From the NCBI RefSeq assembly GCF_018131105.1, contig NZ_JAFCJI010000001.1:1860001-1924000 (forward strand): a stretch of 64,000 nucleotides of DNA, read 5' to 3'. Source of the stretch: Bradyrhizobium manausense (GTDB lineage Bacteria; Pseudomonadota; Alphaproteobacteria; Rhizobiales; Xanthobacteraceae). A program made the translations under genes and the position numbers. A model generated the notes under the pieces. The model searched no databases. It saw only the letters and a list, made by a program, of their open reading frames with translations, and was not told the origin of the DNA. Positions 43,227 through 52,128 of this stretch are shown here, piece by piece. Positions within the stretch are counted from its first letter, which is position 1. Each line of letters begins with the position of its first letter.

Positions 43227-43271
43227 ATCGGACACGCATCGGGGACTTAGCCCGAGATATGCGTGTCCGAT
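43227..43271 (+). terminator. Long hairpin after the phosphodiesterase gene
   Basis: ATCGGACACGCAT pairs perfectly with ATGCGTGTCCGAT (13 bases); the loop contains a second CGGG/CCCG stem. A TCTCGTTGCC tail lacks a clean T-run. Confidence 0.7.
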
Positions 43272-43465
43272 CTCGTTGCCTCGTCTGTGTGCAGAGCTGT
43301 CTTTGGCGCCGAGCTAATGTTGCCTGAGCGGCGTCAAAGATTTTGCAAAATTTCGGCCACGTTGCAGTGCGGCATAATGAAAGTCGAGCCATGCCGCAGC
43401 GGTGCTTTCACACGCGATTGAGTTAGGTTAGAGAGGACTTAGATTTCTCTGACCCGGAATTCCTC

Positions 43466-44488
43466 ATGGCCGCACCCAAGAAAGCCGCCGCTGGCGCTGA
43501 GCAGGACAAGACCAACGGCGGTTCGCCCCCGGAGTTCACCAGGGAGCAGGAGCTGAAGGCGCTCCGCGACATGCTCCTGATCCGGCGGTTTGAGGAAAAG
43601 GCCGGCCAGTTGTACGGCATGGGTGCGATCGGCGGCTTCTGCCATCTCTATATCGGCCAGGAGGCCGTGGTAGTTGGTATGCAGATGGCCCTGAAGCAAG
43701 GCGATCAGGTCATCACCGGCTATCGCGACCACGGTCACATGCTCGCGACCGGCATGGAAGCCAATGGCGTGATGGCCGAGCTCACGGGACGCCGCGGCGG
43801 CTATTCCAAGGGCAAGGGCGGCTCCATGCACATGTTCAGCAAGGAGAAGCACTTCTACGGCGGCCACGGCATCGTCGGCGCGCAAGTGTCGCTCGGGACG
43901 GGTCTTGCCTTCGCCAACAATTATCGCAGCAATGGCAATGTCAGCGTCGCTTATTTCGGCGATGGTGCGGCCAACCAGGGCCAGGTCTATGAGAGCTTCA
44001 ACATGGCGGAGCTCTGGAAGTTGCCGGTGATCTACGTCATCGAGAACAACCGCTACGCCATGGGCACCGCGGTCTCGCGCGCTTCGGCGCAGCAGGATTT
44101 CTCCAAGCGCGGCGCGTCTTTCAACATTCCGGGCAAGCAGGTGGACGGCATGGACGTTCGCGCCGTCAAGGCGGCGGGCGATGAGGCGGCGGCCTGGTGC
44201 CGTGCCGGCAAGGGCCCCTTCATCCTGGAGATGCAGACCTACCGCTATCGCGGCCACTCGATGTCCGACCCTGCAAAATACCGCACGCGCGAGGAAGTCG
44301 AGAAGGTCCGTCACGACCAGGATCCGATCGAGCAGGTGCGCAACCGCCTGCTTGCGGCCAAGGTCAGCGAAGCCGACCTCAAGGCGATCGACGCCGAGGT
44401 GCGTGACATCGTCAACGCCTCCGCCGACTTTGCCCAGCATGATCCCGAGCCGGATGCCGCCGAGCTCTGGACCGACGTTTACCGCTAA
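43466..44488 (+). CDS. pdhA: Pyruvate dehydrogenase E1 component, alpha subunit
   Basis: With PdhB it decarboxylates pyruvate using thiamine diphosphate. The 340-residue protein has [24 protein letters not shown], the thiamine-diphosphate motif [15 protein letters not shown], and the loop [20 protein letters not shown]. The first 25 residues are an Ala/Lys-rich tail. It heads the operon pdhA-pdhB-45904-46209-pdhC, with 29 bases to pdhB. Confidence 0.97.
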   Translation: MAAPKKAAAGAEQDKTNGGSPPEFTREQELKALRDMLLIRRFEEKAGQLYGMGAIGGFCHLYIGQEAVVVGMQMALKQGDQVITGYRDHGHMLATGMEANGVMAELTGRRGGYSKGKGGSMHMFSKEKHFYGGHGIVGAQVSLGTGLAFANNYRSNGNVSVAYFGDGAANQGQVYESFNMAELWKLPVIYVIENNRYAMGTAVSRASAQQDFSKRGASFNIPGKQVDGMDVRAVKAAGDEAAAWCRAGKGPFILEMQTYRYRGHSMSDPAKYRTREEVEKVRHDQDPIEQVRNRLLAAKVSEADLKAIDAEVRDIVNASADFAQHDPEPDAAELWTDVYR

Positions 44489-44517
44489 GCGCGCGCAAGC
44501 TTTCTTTTGGAGTCGAT

Positions 44518-45900
44518 ATGCCAATTCAAGTGCTGATGCCCGCGTTGTCGCCCACGATGGAAAAGGGCAACCTCGCCAAATGGCTTAAAAAAGAGGGCGA
44601 GACGATCAAGTCCGGCGATGTCATCGCCGAGATCGAGACCGACAAGGCCACCATGGAGGTCGAGGCGACCGATGAGGGCACGCTCGGCAAGATCCTGATC
44701 GCCGAGGGCACCGCCGACGTTCCCGTCAACACGCCGATTGCGACCATCCTCGCCGATGGCGAGAGCGCCGCCGATCTTGCGAAAGCGCCCGCACCGGCGG
44801 CGAAGCCCGCGGAGGCCGCAGTCCCCGCCGCTGCCAAGGCCGAAGCGCCTGCAGCGAAGGCTGCGCCGGCGCCGCAAGCGGTCGCCGAGCCCGATCCGGA
44901 AGTGCCTGCCGGCACCGAGATGATCACCCAGACCATCCGCGAAGCGCTGCGCGACGCCATGGCCGAAGAGATGCGCCGCGACCCCGACGTGTTCGTGATG
45001 GGCGAGGAGGTTGCAGAGTATCAGGGCGCCTACAAGGTGACACAGGGCCTGCTGCAGGAGTTCGGCGCACGGCGCGTCATCGACACCCCGATCACCGAGC
45101 ACGGCTTTGCCGGCGTCGGCGTCGGCGCCGCCATGACCGGGTTGAAGCCGGTCGTCGAGTTCATGACCTTCAACTTCGCCATGCAGGCGATCGACCAGAT
45201 CATCAACTCGGCCGCCAAGACGCTCTACATGTCCGGCGGCCAGATGGGCTGCTCGATCGTGTTCCGCGGACCGAACGGCGCGGCTGCGCGCGTCGCCGCC
45301 CAGCACAGCCAGGATTACTCGGCCTGGTATTCGAACGTTCCGGGCCTCAAGGTCGTCGCGCCGTACTCCGCCGCCGACTACAAGGGCCTGCTCAAGGCCG
45401 CGATCCGCGATCCCAATCCGGTGATCTTCCTCGAGAACGAGATGCTCTACGGCCACACCGGCGAGGTGCCGAAGCTCGATGACTTCGTGATCCCGATCGG
45501 CAAGGCGCGCATCGTGCGCTCCGGCAGCCACGTCAGCATCATCTCCTGGTCGAACGGCATGTCCTATGCACTGAAGGCTGCCGACGAGCTCGCCGAGGAA
45601 GGCATCGAGGCCGAGGTGATCGACCTGCGCACGCTGCGGCCGATGGACACCGAGACCATCATCAACTCGGTCAAGAAGACCGGCCGCGCCGTCACGGTGG
45701 AAGAGGGCTGGGCCCAGAGCGGCGTCGGTGCCGAGATCGCCGCGCGTATCATGGAGAACGCCTTCGACTATCTCGATGCGCCGGTCGCGCGCGTCTCCGG
45801 CAAGGACGTGCCGATGCCTTATGCCGCGAACCTGGAAAAGCTCGCGCTGCCGTCGGCTGCCGATGTGGTCGAGGCCGCCAAAGCCGTCTGCTACAGGTAG
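44518..45900 (+). CDS. pdhB: Pyruvate dehydrogenase E1 beta subunit with N-terminal lipoyl domain
   Basis: Residues 1-80 are a lipoyl domain (lysine in [11 protein letters not shown]), 80-130 an Ala/Pro-rich linker, and 135-460 the E1 beta fold ([51 protein letters not shown]). A lipoyl domain on E1 beta is a hallmark of alphaproteobacterial PDH. The lipoyl-domain DNA shares a 47-base identical run with pdhC. The stop is 3 bases before the DUF5076 gene. Confidence 0.97.
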   Translation: MPIQVLMPALSPTMEKGNLAKWLKKEGETIKSGDVIAEIETDKATMEVEATDEGTLGKILIAEGTADVPVNTPIATILADGESAADLAKAPAPAAKPAEAAVPAAAKAEAPAAKAAPAPQAVAEPDPEVPAGTEMITQTIREALRDAMAEEMRRDPDVFVMGEEVAEYQGAYKVTQGLLQEFGARRVIDTPITEHGFAGVGVGAAMTGLKPVVEFMTFNFAMQAIDQIINSAAKTLYMSGGQMGCSIVFRGPNGAAARVAAQHSQDYSAWYSNVPGLKVVAPYSAADYKGLLKAAIRDPNPVIFLENEMLYGHTGEVPKLDDFVIPIGKARIVRSGSHVSIISWSNGMSYALKAADELAEEGIEAEVIDLRTLRPMDTETIINSVKKTGRAVTVEEGWAQSGVGAEIAARIMENAFDYLDAPVARVSGKDVPMPYAANLEKLALPSAADVVEAAKAVCYR

Positions 45901-45903
45901 GCC

Positions 45904-46206
45904 ATGACGGGCCCGAAGGAGCAGCCACTGCCACCCGACGTTCTCGCCCGCGACGATGCGGTCGAGATCCTGCGCGTGTTCGTGCTGGATGGCGGGCTGT
46001 CGATGGCGTTCCAGCGCGCCTTCGAGGAGCCCGACATGTGGGGCCTGCTGCTCGTCGATCTCGCCCGCCACGCCGCGCGCGCTTATTCGCGCGAGAGCGA
46101 ATACACCGAAGAGGACGCGCTGAACCGGATCCTCGAGATGTTCCAGGCCGAGATCGAGCGTCCGACCGACACCGGCACGACGACGCCGCGCGGGAAGGGA
46201 CACTGA
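45904..46206 (+). CDS. DUF5076-type small protein in the PDH operon
   Basis: The 100-residue acidic protein (DDAVEILRVFVLDGGLSMAFQRAFEEPDMWGLLLVDLARHAARAY) is predicted all-soluble and mostly helical after a short beta strand, the pattern of DUF5076. Function unknown. It begins 3 bases after pdhB and ends 2 bases before the deaminase gene, so all are co-transcribed. A role connected with PDH is only suggested by place. Confidence 0.8.
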   Translation: MTGPKEQPLPPDVLARDDAVEILRVFVLDGGLSMAFQRAFEEPDMWGLLLVDLARHAARAYSRESEYTEEDALNRILEMFQAEIERPTDTGTTTPRGKGH

Positions 46207-46208
46207 CC

Positions 46209-46661
46209 GTGGCGATCGAAGCCCACCATTTCGATCTGATGCTGGAGGCGATCCGCGAGGCCGAGGCCTCGATCGCGCAAGGCGGCCTGCCGATCGGTGC
46301 CGTGTTGACGCGCGACAAAAAGATCATCGCCCGCGGCCACAACAACCGCGTGCAGGAGAACAATCCGATCCTGCACGGCGAGATGAGCTGCCTGCGCGAC
46401 GCCGGCGCGATCTCGTTCCACGACACCGTCATGTACACCACGCTGTCGCCATGCTCGATGTGTGCCGGCGCGCTCGCCTTGTTCAAGGTCTCGCAGGTGG
46501 TGATCGGAGAGTCCGTCACCTTCGAGGGATCCAAGGACATCCTCGACAAGTTCGGCATCCCCTGGATCGATCTTGCCGACGACCGATCCATCGCCATGAT
46601 GAAGAATTGGCGTTCCAATCCTGCCAATGAACGCCTGTGGCAGGGCGACATCGGCAACTAA
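46209..46661 (+). CDS. Nucleoside/cytosine deaminase-like zinc enzyme
   Basis: The 150-residue CDA-fold protein starts at GTG 46209. The zinc site is intact: histidine and catalytic glutamate in LHGEMSCLRDAG, and two cysteines in TLSPCSMCAGALA. Along its length it parallels the yeast cytosine deaminase pattern (GLPIGAVL, RGHNNRVQ, VVIGESVTFEG, and a WQGDIG end that recalls FEDIGE), more than it does TadA. That suggests deamination of a free base such as cytosine; this is inference from remembered family features. It sits in the PDH operon just before pdhC. Confidence 0.85.
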   Translation: MAIEAHHFDLMLEAIREAEASIAQGGLPIGAVLTRDKKIIARGHNNRVQENNPILHGEMSCLRDAGAISFHDTVMYTTLSPCSMCAGALALFKVSQVVIGESVTFEGSKDILDKFGIPWIDLADDRSIAMMKNWRSNPANERLWQGDIGN

Positions 46662-46723
46662 ACCTGGTCTGTTCGTCCTCACTTTCGGGGGCGGCATTTT
46701 GAGAAGTTCTTCGTGAGGTCAGC

Positions 46724-48079
46724 ATGCCCATCAACATCCTGATGCCCGCTCTTTCGCCGACGATGGAGAAGGGCAACCTCGCCAAGTGGCTGAAGAAGGA
46801 AGGCGACAAGGTCAAATCCGGCGATGTCATCGCCGAGATCGAGACCGACAAGGCCACCATGGAAGTCGAAGCCATCGACGAGGGCACGATCGCCAAGATC
46901 CTCGTGCCTGAGGGCACGCAGGACGTGCCGGTCAACGACGTGATCGCGGTGCTCGCCGGCGAGGGCGAGGACGTCAAGGCCGCGGGTGCCGCCAAACCCA
47001 GCGCTTCGGCGGCGCCGCCCAAGGCCGCTGAGGCTCCCGCTGCCGCTGCTCCCGCACCGGCACCCGCCGCGCCGAAGGCTGCGCCGGCACCGACTACTGC
47101 ACCTGCGCCGCAGGCCGCGGCTCCGGCCGCGCAGGGCAACGGCCAAGCCGGCCGCGTGTTCTCATCGCCGCTGGCGCGCCGTCTTGCCAAGGAAGCCGGC
47201 ATCGATGTCGGCAGGGTCACAGGCACGGGCCCGCATGGCCGTGTCGTCGCGCGCGACGTCGAGCAGGCCAAATCAGGCAAGGGCCTCAAGGCACCCGCCG
47301 CGGCGCCGGCCGGCGGTGCGCCCGGAATCGCGCCCACCATGTCGGACAAGCAGATCCTGTCGCTGTTCGAGCCCGGCTCCTACGACATCGTCCCGCATGA
47401 CGGCATGCGCCGCACCATCGCGCAGCGCCTGACCGCGTCGATCCAGAACGTCCCGCATTTCTTCCTCACGATCGACTGCGACATCGGCAAGCTGATGGCC
47501 GCGCGCGAGGAGATCAATGCGACTGCGCCCAAGGACAAGGAAAAGAAGCCGCTCTACAAGATCTCGGTCAACGACTTCGTCATCAAGGCGATGGCGGTGG
47601 CGCTGCAGAAGATTCCGAATTGCAACGTCAGCTGGACCGAAAGCGGCATGGTCAAGCATCACCATTCCGACGTCGGCGTTGCCGTGGCGATGCCGGGCGG
47701 CCTGATCACGCCGATCATCCGCAAGGCCGAGACCAAGACGCTCTCGACCATCTCCAACGAGATGAAGGACTTTGCCGCGCGCGCCCGCTCGCGCAAGCTC
47801 AAGCCCGAGGAATACCAGGGCGGCACCACGGCCGTCTCCAACCTCGGCATGTACGGCATCAGCCACTTCACCGCCGTGATCAACCCGCCGCACGCGACGA
47901 TCCTTGCGGTCGGCACCAGCGAGGAGCGCCCGGTCGTGCGCGGCGGCAAGATCGAGATCGCGCACATGATGAGCGTGACGCTGTCGTGCGATCATCGCGC
48001 CATCGACGGCGCGCTCGGCGCCGAGCTGATCGGAGCGTTCAAGCAGCTGATCGAAAACCCCGTCATGATGATGGTGTGA
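46724..48079 (+). CDS. pdhC: Pyruvate dehydrogenase E2, dihydrolipoamide acetyltransferase
   Basis: The 451-residue core protein has one lipoyl domain (1-80, lysine in [11 protein letters not shown]), an Ala/Pro linker (85-140), the E1/E3-binding domain (FSSPLARRLAKEAGIDVGRV, 144-180), a second linker, and the catalytic domain ending with LSCDHRAIDGALGAEL, holding the HRxxDG histidine and aspartate. It transfers acetyl groups to CoA. A 117-base repeat-bearing gap separates it from lpd. Confidence 0.97.
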   Translation: MPINILMPALSPTMEKGNLAKWLKKEGDKVKSGDVIAEIETDKATMEVEAIDEGTIAKILVPEGTQDVPVNDVIAVLAGEGEDVKAAGAAKPSASAAPPKAAEAPAAAAPAPAPAAPKAAPAPTTAPAPQAAAPAAQGNGQAGRVFSSPLARRLAKEAGIDVGRVTGTGPHGRVVARDVEQAKSGKGLKAPAAAPAGGAPGIAPTMSDKQILSLFEPGSYDIVPHDGMRRTIAQRLTASIQNVPHFFLTIDCDIGKLMAAREEINATAPKDKEKKPLYKISVNDFVIKAMAVALQKIPNCNVSWTESGMVKHHHSDVGVAVAMPGGLITPIIRKAETKTLSTISNEMKDFAARARSRKLKPEEYQGGTTAVSNLGMYGISHFTAVINPPHATILAVGTSEERPVVRGGKIEIAHMMSVTLSCDHRAIDGALGAELIGAFKQLIENPVMMMV

Positions 48080-48099
48080 GTCGCGACCGGTGAATACGT

Positions 48100-48184
48100 G
48101 GGGTGGGCAAAGGCGCAACGCGCTGTGCCCACCTTTTCATAGTGTTGGAAGGCGGTGGGCACGCTTCGCTTTGCCCACCCTACG
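48100..48184. repeat. GTGGGCA-type inverted repeat element between pdhC and lpd
   Basis: GGGTGGGCAAAGGCG near the left end pairs with CGCTTTGCCCACCC at the right, and inner GTGCCCACC/GGTGGGCAC pair too. This fold family is widespread between genes in Bradyrhizobium. It lies inside an otherwise continuous PDH cluster. Confidence 0.8.
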
Positions 48185-48208
48185 AAGTTCAGTTGAATGG
48201 GAGCCGCA

Positions 48209-49630
48209 ATGGCCGACACATCCTTCGACGTCATCATCATCGGCTCTGGCCCCGGCGGCTACGTCACCGCGATCCGGGCCGCGCAACTCGGCTTCAAGGT
48301 CGCGATCGTCGAGAAATCCTATCTCGGCGGCATCTGTCTGAACTGGGGCTGCATCCCGACCAAAGCGCTGCTGCGCTCGGCCGAGATCTACCACTACATG
48401 CAGCACGCCAAGGATTACGGCCTGTCGGCGGAGAAGGTGTCGTTCGATCCGAAGGCCGTGGTGCAACGCTCGCGCGGCGTCTCCAAGCGGTTGAACGACG
48501 GCGTCGGTTTCCTGATGAAGAAGAACAAGGTGAGCGTGATCTGGGGCGCAGCCTCGATCGATGCGCCCGGCAAGGTCACCGTGAAGAAATCCGATGTCGA
48601 GGGTCCGAAGGGCTCGCTCGGCGAGGGCGCCTACCAGGCCAAGCATATCATCGTCGCCACCGGCGCGCGGCCGCGCGTGCTGCCGGGCCTCGAGCCCGAC
48701 AAGAAGCTGATCTGGACCTATTTTGAAGCGATGGTGCCGGAGCGGATGCCGAAGTCGCTGCTGGTGGTCGGCTCCGGCGCGATCGGCATCGAGTTCGCCT
48801 CGTTCTTCCACACCATGGGCTCCGACGTCACCGTCGTCGAGGTGCTGCCGCAGATCCTGCCGGTCGAGGATGCCGAGATCGCCGGTCTAGCGCGCAAGCG
48901 GCTGGAGAAGCTGGGCATCAAGATCATGTCCTCGACCAAGGTGACCAAGCTCGAAAAGAAGGCCGACAGCGTCGTCGCGACCATCGATGACGGCAAGGGC
49001 AAGCCCGTCACCACCGAGTTCGAGCGCGTGATCTCCGCCGTCGGCGTCGTCGGCAATATCGAGAGTCTCGGCCTCGAAAAGCTCGGCGTCAAAACCGACC
49101 GCGGCTGCATCGTCATCGACGGCTACGGCAAGACCAACGTGCCCGGCATCTACGCCATCGGCGATGTCGCCGGTCCCCCGATGCTCGCCCACAAGGCCGA
49201 GCATGAAGGCGTGATCTGTGTCGAGGCGATCAAGGGCCTGCATCCGCATCCCATGGACAAGCTGATGATCCCGGGCTGCACCTATTGCCAACCGCAGGTC
49301 GCCTCGGTCGGCCTCACGGAAGCCAAGGCCAAGGAGAGCGGCCGGGAGATCCGCGTCGGCCGCTTCCCGTTCGTCGGCAATGGCAAGGCGATTGCGCTCG
49401 GCGAGGACCAGGGCCTTGTGAAGGTGATCTTCGACAAGAAGACCGGCCAGCTGCTCGGCGCCCACATGGTCGGCGCTGAAGTGACCGAACTGATCCAGGG
49501 CTATGTCGTCGCGATGAACCTGGAGACGACGGAAGAAGAGCTGATGCACACGGTGTTCCCGCATCCGACCCTGTCGGAGATGATGAAGGAAGCGGTGCTG
49601 GATGCATATGGACGGGTGCTGAATATCTGA
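48209..49630 (+). CDS. lpdA: Dihydrolipoamide dehydrogenase (E3)
   Basis: Reoxidises lipoamide with FAD and NAD. The 473 residues have IIIGSGPGGYVTAIRAAQLG (FAD), the redox pair in GGICLNWGCIPTKAL, the NAD site VVGSGAIGIEFASFF, GDVAGPPMLAHKAEHEG and the C-terminal MVGAEVTELIQG. GGGAG precedes ATG 48209; the ATG at 48197 is an alternative. Position makes it the PDH E3; it may also serve other complexes. Confidence 0.96.
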   Translation: MADTSFDVIIIGSGPGGYVTAIRAAQLGFKVAIVEKSYLGGICLNWGCIPTKALLRSAEIYHYMQHAKDYGLSAEKVSFDPKAVVQRSRGVSKRLNDGVGFLMKKNKVSVIWGAASIDAPGKVTVKKSDVEGPKGSLGEGAYQAKHIIVATGARPRVLPGLEPDKKLIWTYFEAMVPERMPKSLLVVGSGAIGIEFASFFHTMGSDVTVVEVLPQILPVEDAEIAGLARKRLEKLGIKIMSSTKVTKLEKKADSVVATIDDGKGKPVTTEFERVISAVGVVGNIESLGLEKLGVKTDRGCIVIDGYGKTNVPGIYAIGDVAGPPMLAHKAEHEGVICVEAIKGLHPHPMDKLMIPGCTYCQPQVASVGLTEAKAKESGREIRVGRFPFVGNGKAIALGEDQGLVKVIFDKKTGQLLGAHMVGAEVTELIQGYVVAMNLETTEEELMHTVFPHPTLSEMMKEAVLDAYGRVLNI

Positions 49631-49637
49631 CAGCCGC

Positions 49638-49721
49638 CGTCATTGCGAGCGCAGCGAAGCAATCCAGAATTCATCCGCGGAAATGGCCTGGATTGCTTCG
49701 TCGCTTCGCTCCTCAATGACG
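49638..49721. repeat. CGTCATTGCGAGC-type palindromic repeat
   Basis: CGTCATTGCGAGCGCAGCGA and following GCAATCCAG pair with CTGGATTGCTTCG...TCAATGACG. This is a familiar dispersed repeat of Bradyrhizobium and Rhodopseudomonas chromosomes. It lies just after lpd. Confidence 0.85.
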
Positions 49722-49776
49722 AGAACGAACTGCGGTTTGAAAATAGAAAACCACAACAACAAAAGGGAATGAACCC

Positions 49777-51018
49777 ATGCATGACAACGACAACCTGACC
49801 ATCGAGCGCCCGACCTTCGTCACCCATCTCGAATGCGCGATGGAAGGCGATCATTACGCCGCCGATCAGGTCCATAACCTCTCAAAGGCCGGCAAGCCGC
49901 TGCTGGTGCGCTACGACCTCGCGGGCGTGAAAAAGGCGCTGACGAAGGACGCGCTGGCACAGCGCCCCGGTGACATGTGGCGCTATCGCGAGCTGCTGCC
50001 GGTGCGCAAGTGCAAGGACATCGTTTCGCTCGGCGAAGTCACGACGCCGCTGATCCGGCTGCCCAAGCTCGGCAAGAAGCTCGGCGGCGGCGAGATCATC
50101 GTCAAGGACGAGGGACGGCTGCCGACCGGCTCGTTCAAGGCACGCGGTCTGGTCATGGCGGTGTCGATGGGCAAGGCGCTCGGCATCAAGCACATGGCGA
50201 TGCCGACCAACGGCAATGCCGGTGCGGCGCTGGCGGCCTACGCAACGTCTTGCGGCATCAAGACGACAATCTTCTGCCCGGCCGATACGCCGGAAGTGAA
50301 TGTCAGCGAGATCGAGCTGCAGGGCGCGACCGTCTACCGCGTCAACGGCTATATCGATGATTGCGGCAAGATCGTCGGCGAGGGCAAGGCGAAGGTCGGC
50401 TGGTTCGACACATCGACGCTGAAGGAGCCGTACCGCATCGAAGGCAAGAAGACGATGGGTCTCGAGCTCGCCGAGCAGCTCGGCTGGGACGTGCCCGATG
50501 TCATCTTCTATCCCACCGGTGGCGGCACCGGGTTGATCGGCATGTGGAAGGCGTTCGACGAGCTCGAGAAGATCGGCTTCATCGGCTCCAAGCGTCCGCG
50601 CATGGTCGCCGTGCAGGCCTCGGGCTGCGCGCCGATGGTGCGGGCCTATGATGCCGGCACCGAGCATGCCACGCGCTGGGAGGACGCCCACACCATCGCT
50701 TCGGGTATTCGTGTGCCGCAGGCGATCGGCGACTTCCTGATCCTGCGCGCCGTGCGCGAAAGCAAGGGCTTTGCCATCGCGGTCGACGACGGCAAGATTT
50801 CGTCGGCGCTCAACGAGGTCGCGCGCGAGGAGGGGTTGCTGCTGTGCCCGGAGGGCGCCGCGACCTATGCCGCCTACAAGGACAGCCTCGCCGACGGACG
50901 CGTCTCGAAGGGTGACCGCGTGATGCTGTTCAACTGCGCCACCGGCCTGAAATACCCGCTGCCGAAGGTCGACCGTACGCTCGATCGCCACAAGCCGATC
51001 GACTACACGCAGTTCTAG
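49777..51018 (+). CDS. thrC: Threonine synthase
   Basis: A PLP enzyme converting O-phosphohomoserine to threonine. The 413-residue protein is the plant/archaeal-like short form: TPLIRLPKLGKKLGGGEIIVKDEGRLPTGSFKARG with the PLP lysine in GSFKARG, the MPTNGNAGAALAAYA loop and the PLP phosphate loop YPTGGGTGLIGMW. A related threonine dehydratase-like or diaminopropionate function is less likely because of the long N-terminal region (THLECAMEGDHYAADQ). It is monocistronic with a terminator. Confidence 0.9.
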   Translation: MHDNDNLTIERPTFVTHLECAMEGDHYAADQVHNLSKAGKPLLVRYDLAGVKKALTKDALAQRPGDMWRYRELLPVRKCKDIVSLGEVTTPLIRLPKLGKKLGGGEIIVKDEGRLPTGSFKARGLVMAVSMGKALGIKHMAMPTNGNAGAALAAYATSCGIKTTIFCPADTPEVNVSEIELQGATVYRVNGYIDDCGKIVGEGKAKVGWFDTSTLKEPYRIEGKKTMGLELAEQLGWDVPDVIFYPTGGGTGLIGMWKAFDELEKIGFIGSKRPRMVAVQASGCAPMVRAYDAGTEHATRWEDAHTIASGIRVPQAIGDFLILRAVRESKGFAIAVDDGKISSALNEVAREEGLLLCPEGAATYAAYKDSLADGRVSKGDRVMLFNCATGLKYPLPKVDRTLDRHKPIDYTQF

Positions 51019-51030
51019 GCAAGACCAGAC

Positions 51031-51059
51031 CGCCGGAGCGCAATGATCGCGCTCCGGCG
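51031..51059 (+). terminator. Terminator after threonine synthase
   Basis: CGCCGGAGCGC-AATGATC-GCGCTCCGGCG, an 11-base perfect stem 12 bases after the stop, followed by CGTCATTTCG. Confidence 0.8.
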
Positions 51060-51144
51060 CGTCATTTCGTCTCTTCACGAACGATCTCTCTTCCCGTACG
51101 GCTGAAGAGGGCCAAAAACAAAAATACATCGCTGGGAGAAGGCT

Positions 51145-52116
51145 ATGAAGAAGGCCGTCTGGGCTGGGCTGATCGGACTTCTTGCGCTCACGGGCGCCGC
51201 GCGCGCCGACGATTTTCCGTCGCGTCCCATCACCATCATCGTTCCCTTCGCAGCCGGCGGTCCATCCGATGCGATGGCGCGCGTGCTCGCCGAGCGGATG
51301 CGGGTGACGCTCGGTCAGGCCGTGGTGATCGAGAACGTCACCGGCGCCGGTGGCTCGATCGGGGTAGGGCGCGCGGTGCATTCGCCGCCTGACGGCTACA
51401 CCATCTCCTTCGGCCATCTCGGGACCCATGTCGCCAACGGCGCGGTCTACAAGCTCAACTACGATCTCGTCACCGACCTCGAACCGGTGGTGCTGCTGCC
51501 GAGCAACCCGATGATCGTGGTCAGCAAGAACGCGGTGCCCGCGACCTCGCTGAAGGAACTGGTGGAATGGCTGAAGTCGCGGCCGTCGCCGCCGACGGCC
51601 GGCACGGCGGGCGCCGGCTCCGGCAGCCACATCGCCGGCGTCTATTTCGAAAGTGTCTCCGGCATCAAGCTGCAATACGTGCCGTATCGCGGCACGGCGC
51701 CGGCGCTGAACGACCTCATCGCCGGCCAGATCGACATCATCGTCGACCAGACCTCCAACTCCATCAACCAGGTCCGCGCCGGCACCATCCGCGCCTACGC
51801 CATCACCGACGAAAAGCGGCTGGCCTCGGCGCCCGACATCCCGACTGCGGATGAAGCGGGCCTGAAAGGCTTCAACATGACGCTGTGGTCGGGCCTGTGG
51901 GTGCCGAAGGGCACACCGAAGGCGATCGTCGACAAGCTCAACGCCGCCGCCGTGGACGCGCTGAACGATCCCGGCGTGAAGAAGCAGCTGGAAAGCCAGG
52001 GCCTGGAGATGACGCCCAAGGATCAGCTCACGCCGGAAGCACTCGGCGCGCGGCAGAAGGCTGAAATCGCAAAATGGTGGCCGATCATCAAGGCGGCGAA
52101 CATCAAGGTGGATTGA
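51145..52116 (+). CDS. Bug-family (TTT) periplasmic binding protein
   Basis: The 323-residue protein has a signal peptide (KKAVWAGLIGLLALTGAARA), then FPSRPITIIVPFAAGGPSDAMARVLAERM, the N-terminal signature of tripartite tricarboxylate transporter receptors, and YVPYRGTAPALNDLIAGQIDI. Bug proteins bind carboxylates and similar ligands. The TctA/TctB membrane partners are absent here, as is often the case. GGGAGAAGG precedes the ATG. Confidence 0.93.
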   Translation: MKKAVWAGLIGLLALTGAARADDFPSRPITIIVPFAAGGPSDAMARVLAERMRVTLGQAVVIENVTGAGGSIGVGRAVHSPPDGYTISFGHLGTHVANGAVYKLNYDLVTDLEPVVLLPSNPMIVVSKNAVPATSLKELVEWLKSRPSPPTAGTAGAGSGSHIAGVYFESVSGIKLQYVPYRGTAPALNDLIAGQIDIIVDQTSNSINQVRAGTIRAYAITDEKRLASAPDIPTADEAGLKGFNMTLWSGLWVPKGTPKAIVDKLNAAAVDALNDPGVKKQLESQGLEMTPKDQLTPEALGARQKAEIAKWWPIIKAANIKVD

Positions 52117-52128
52117 GGCCGCTCGCGT

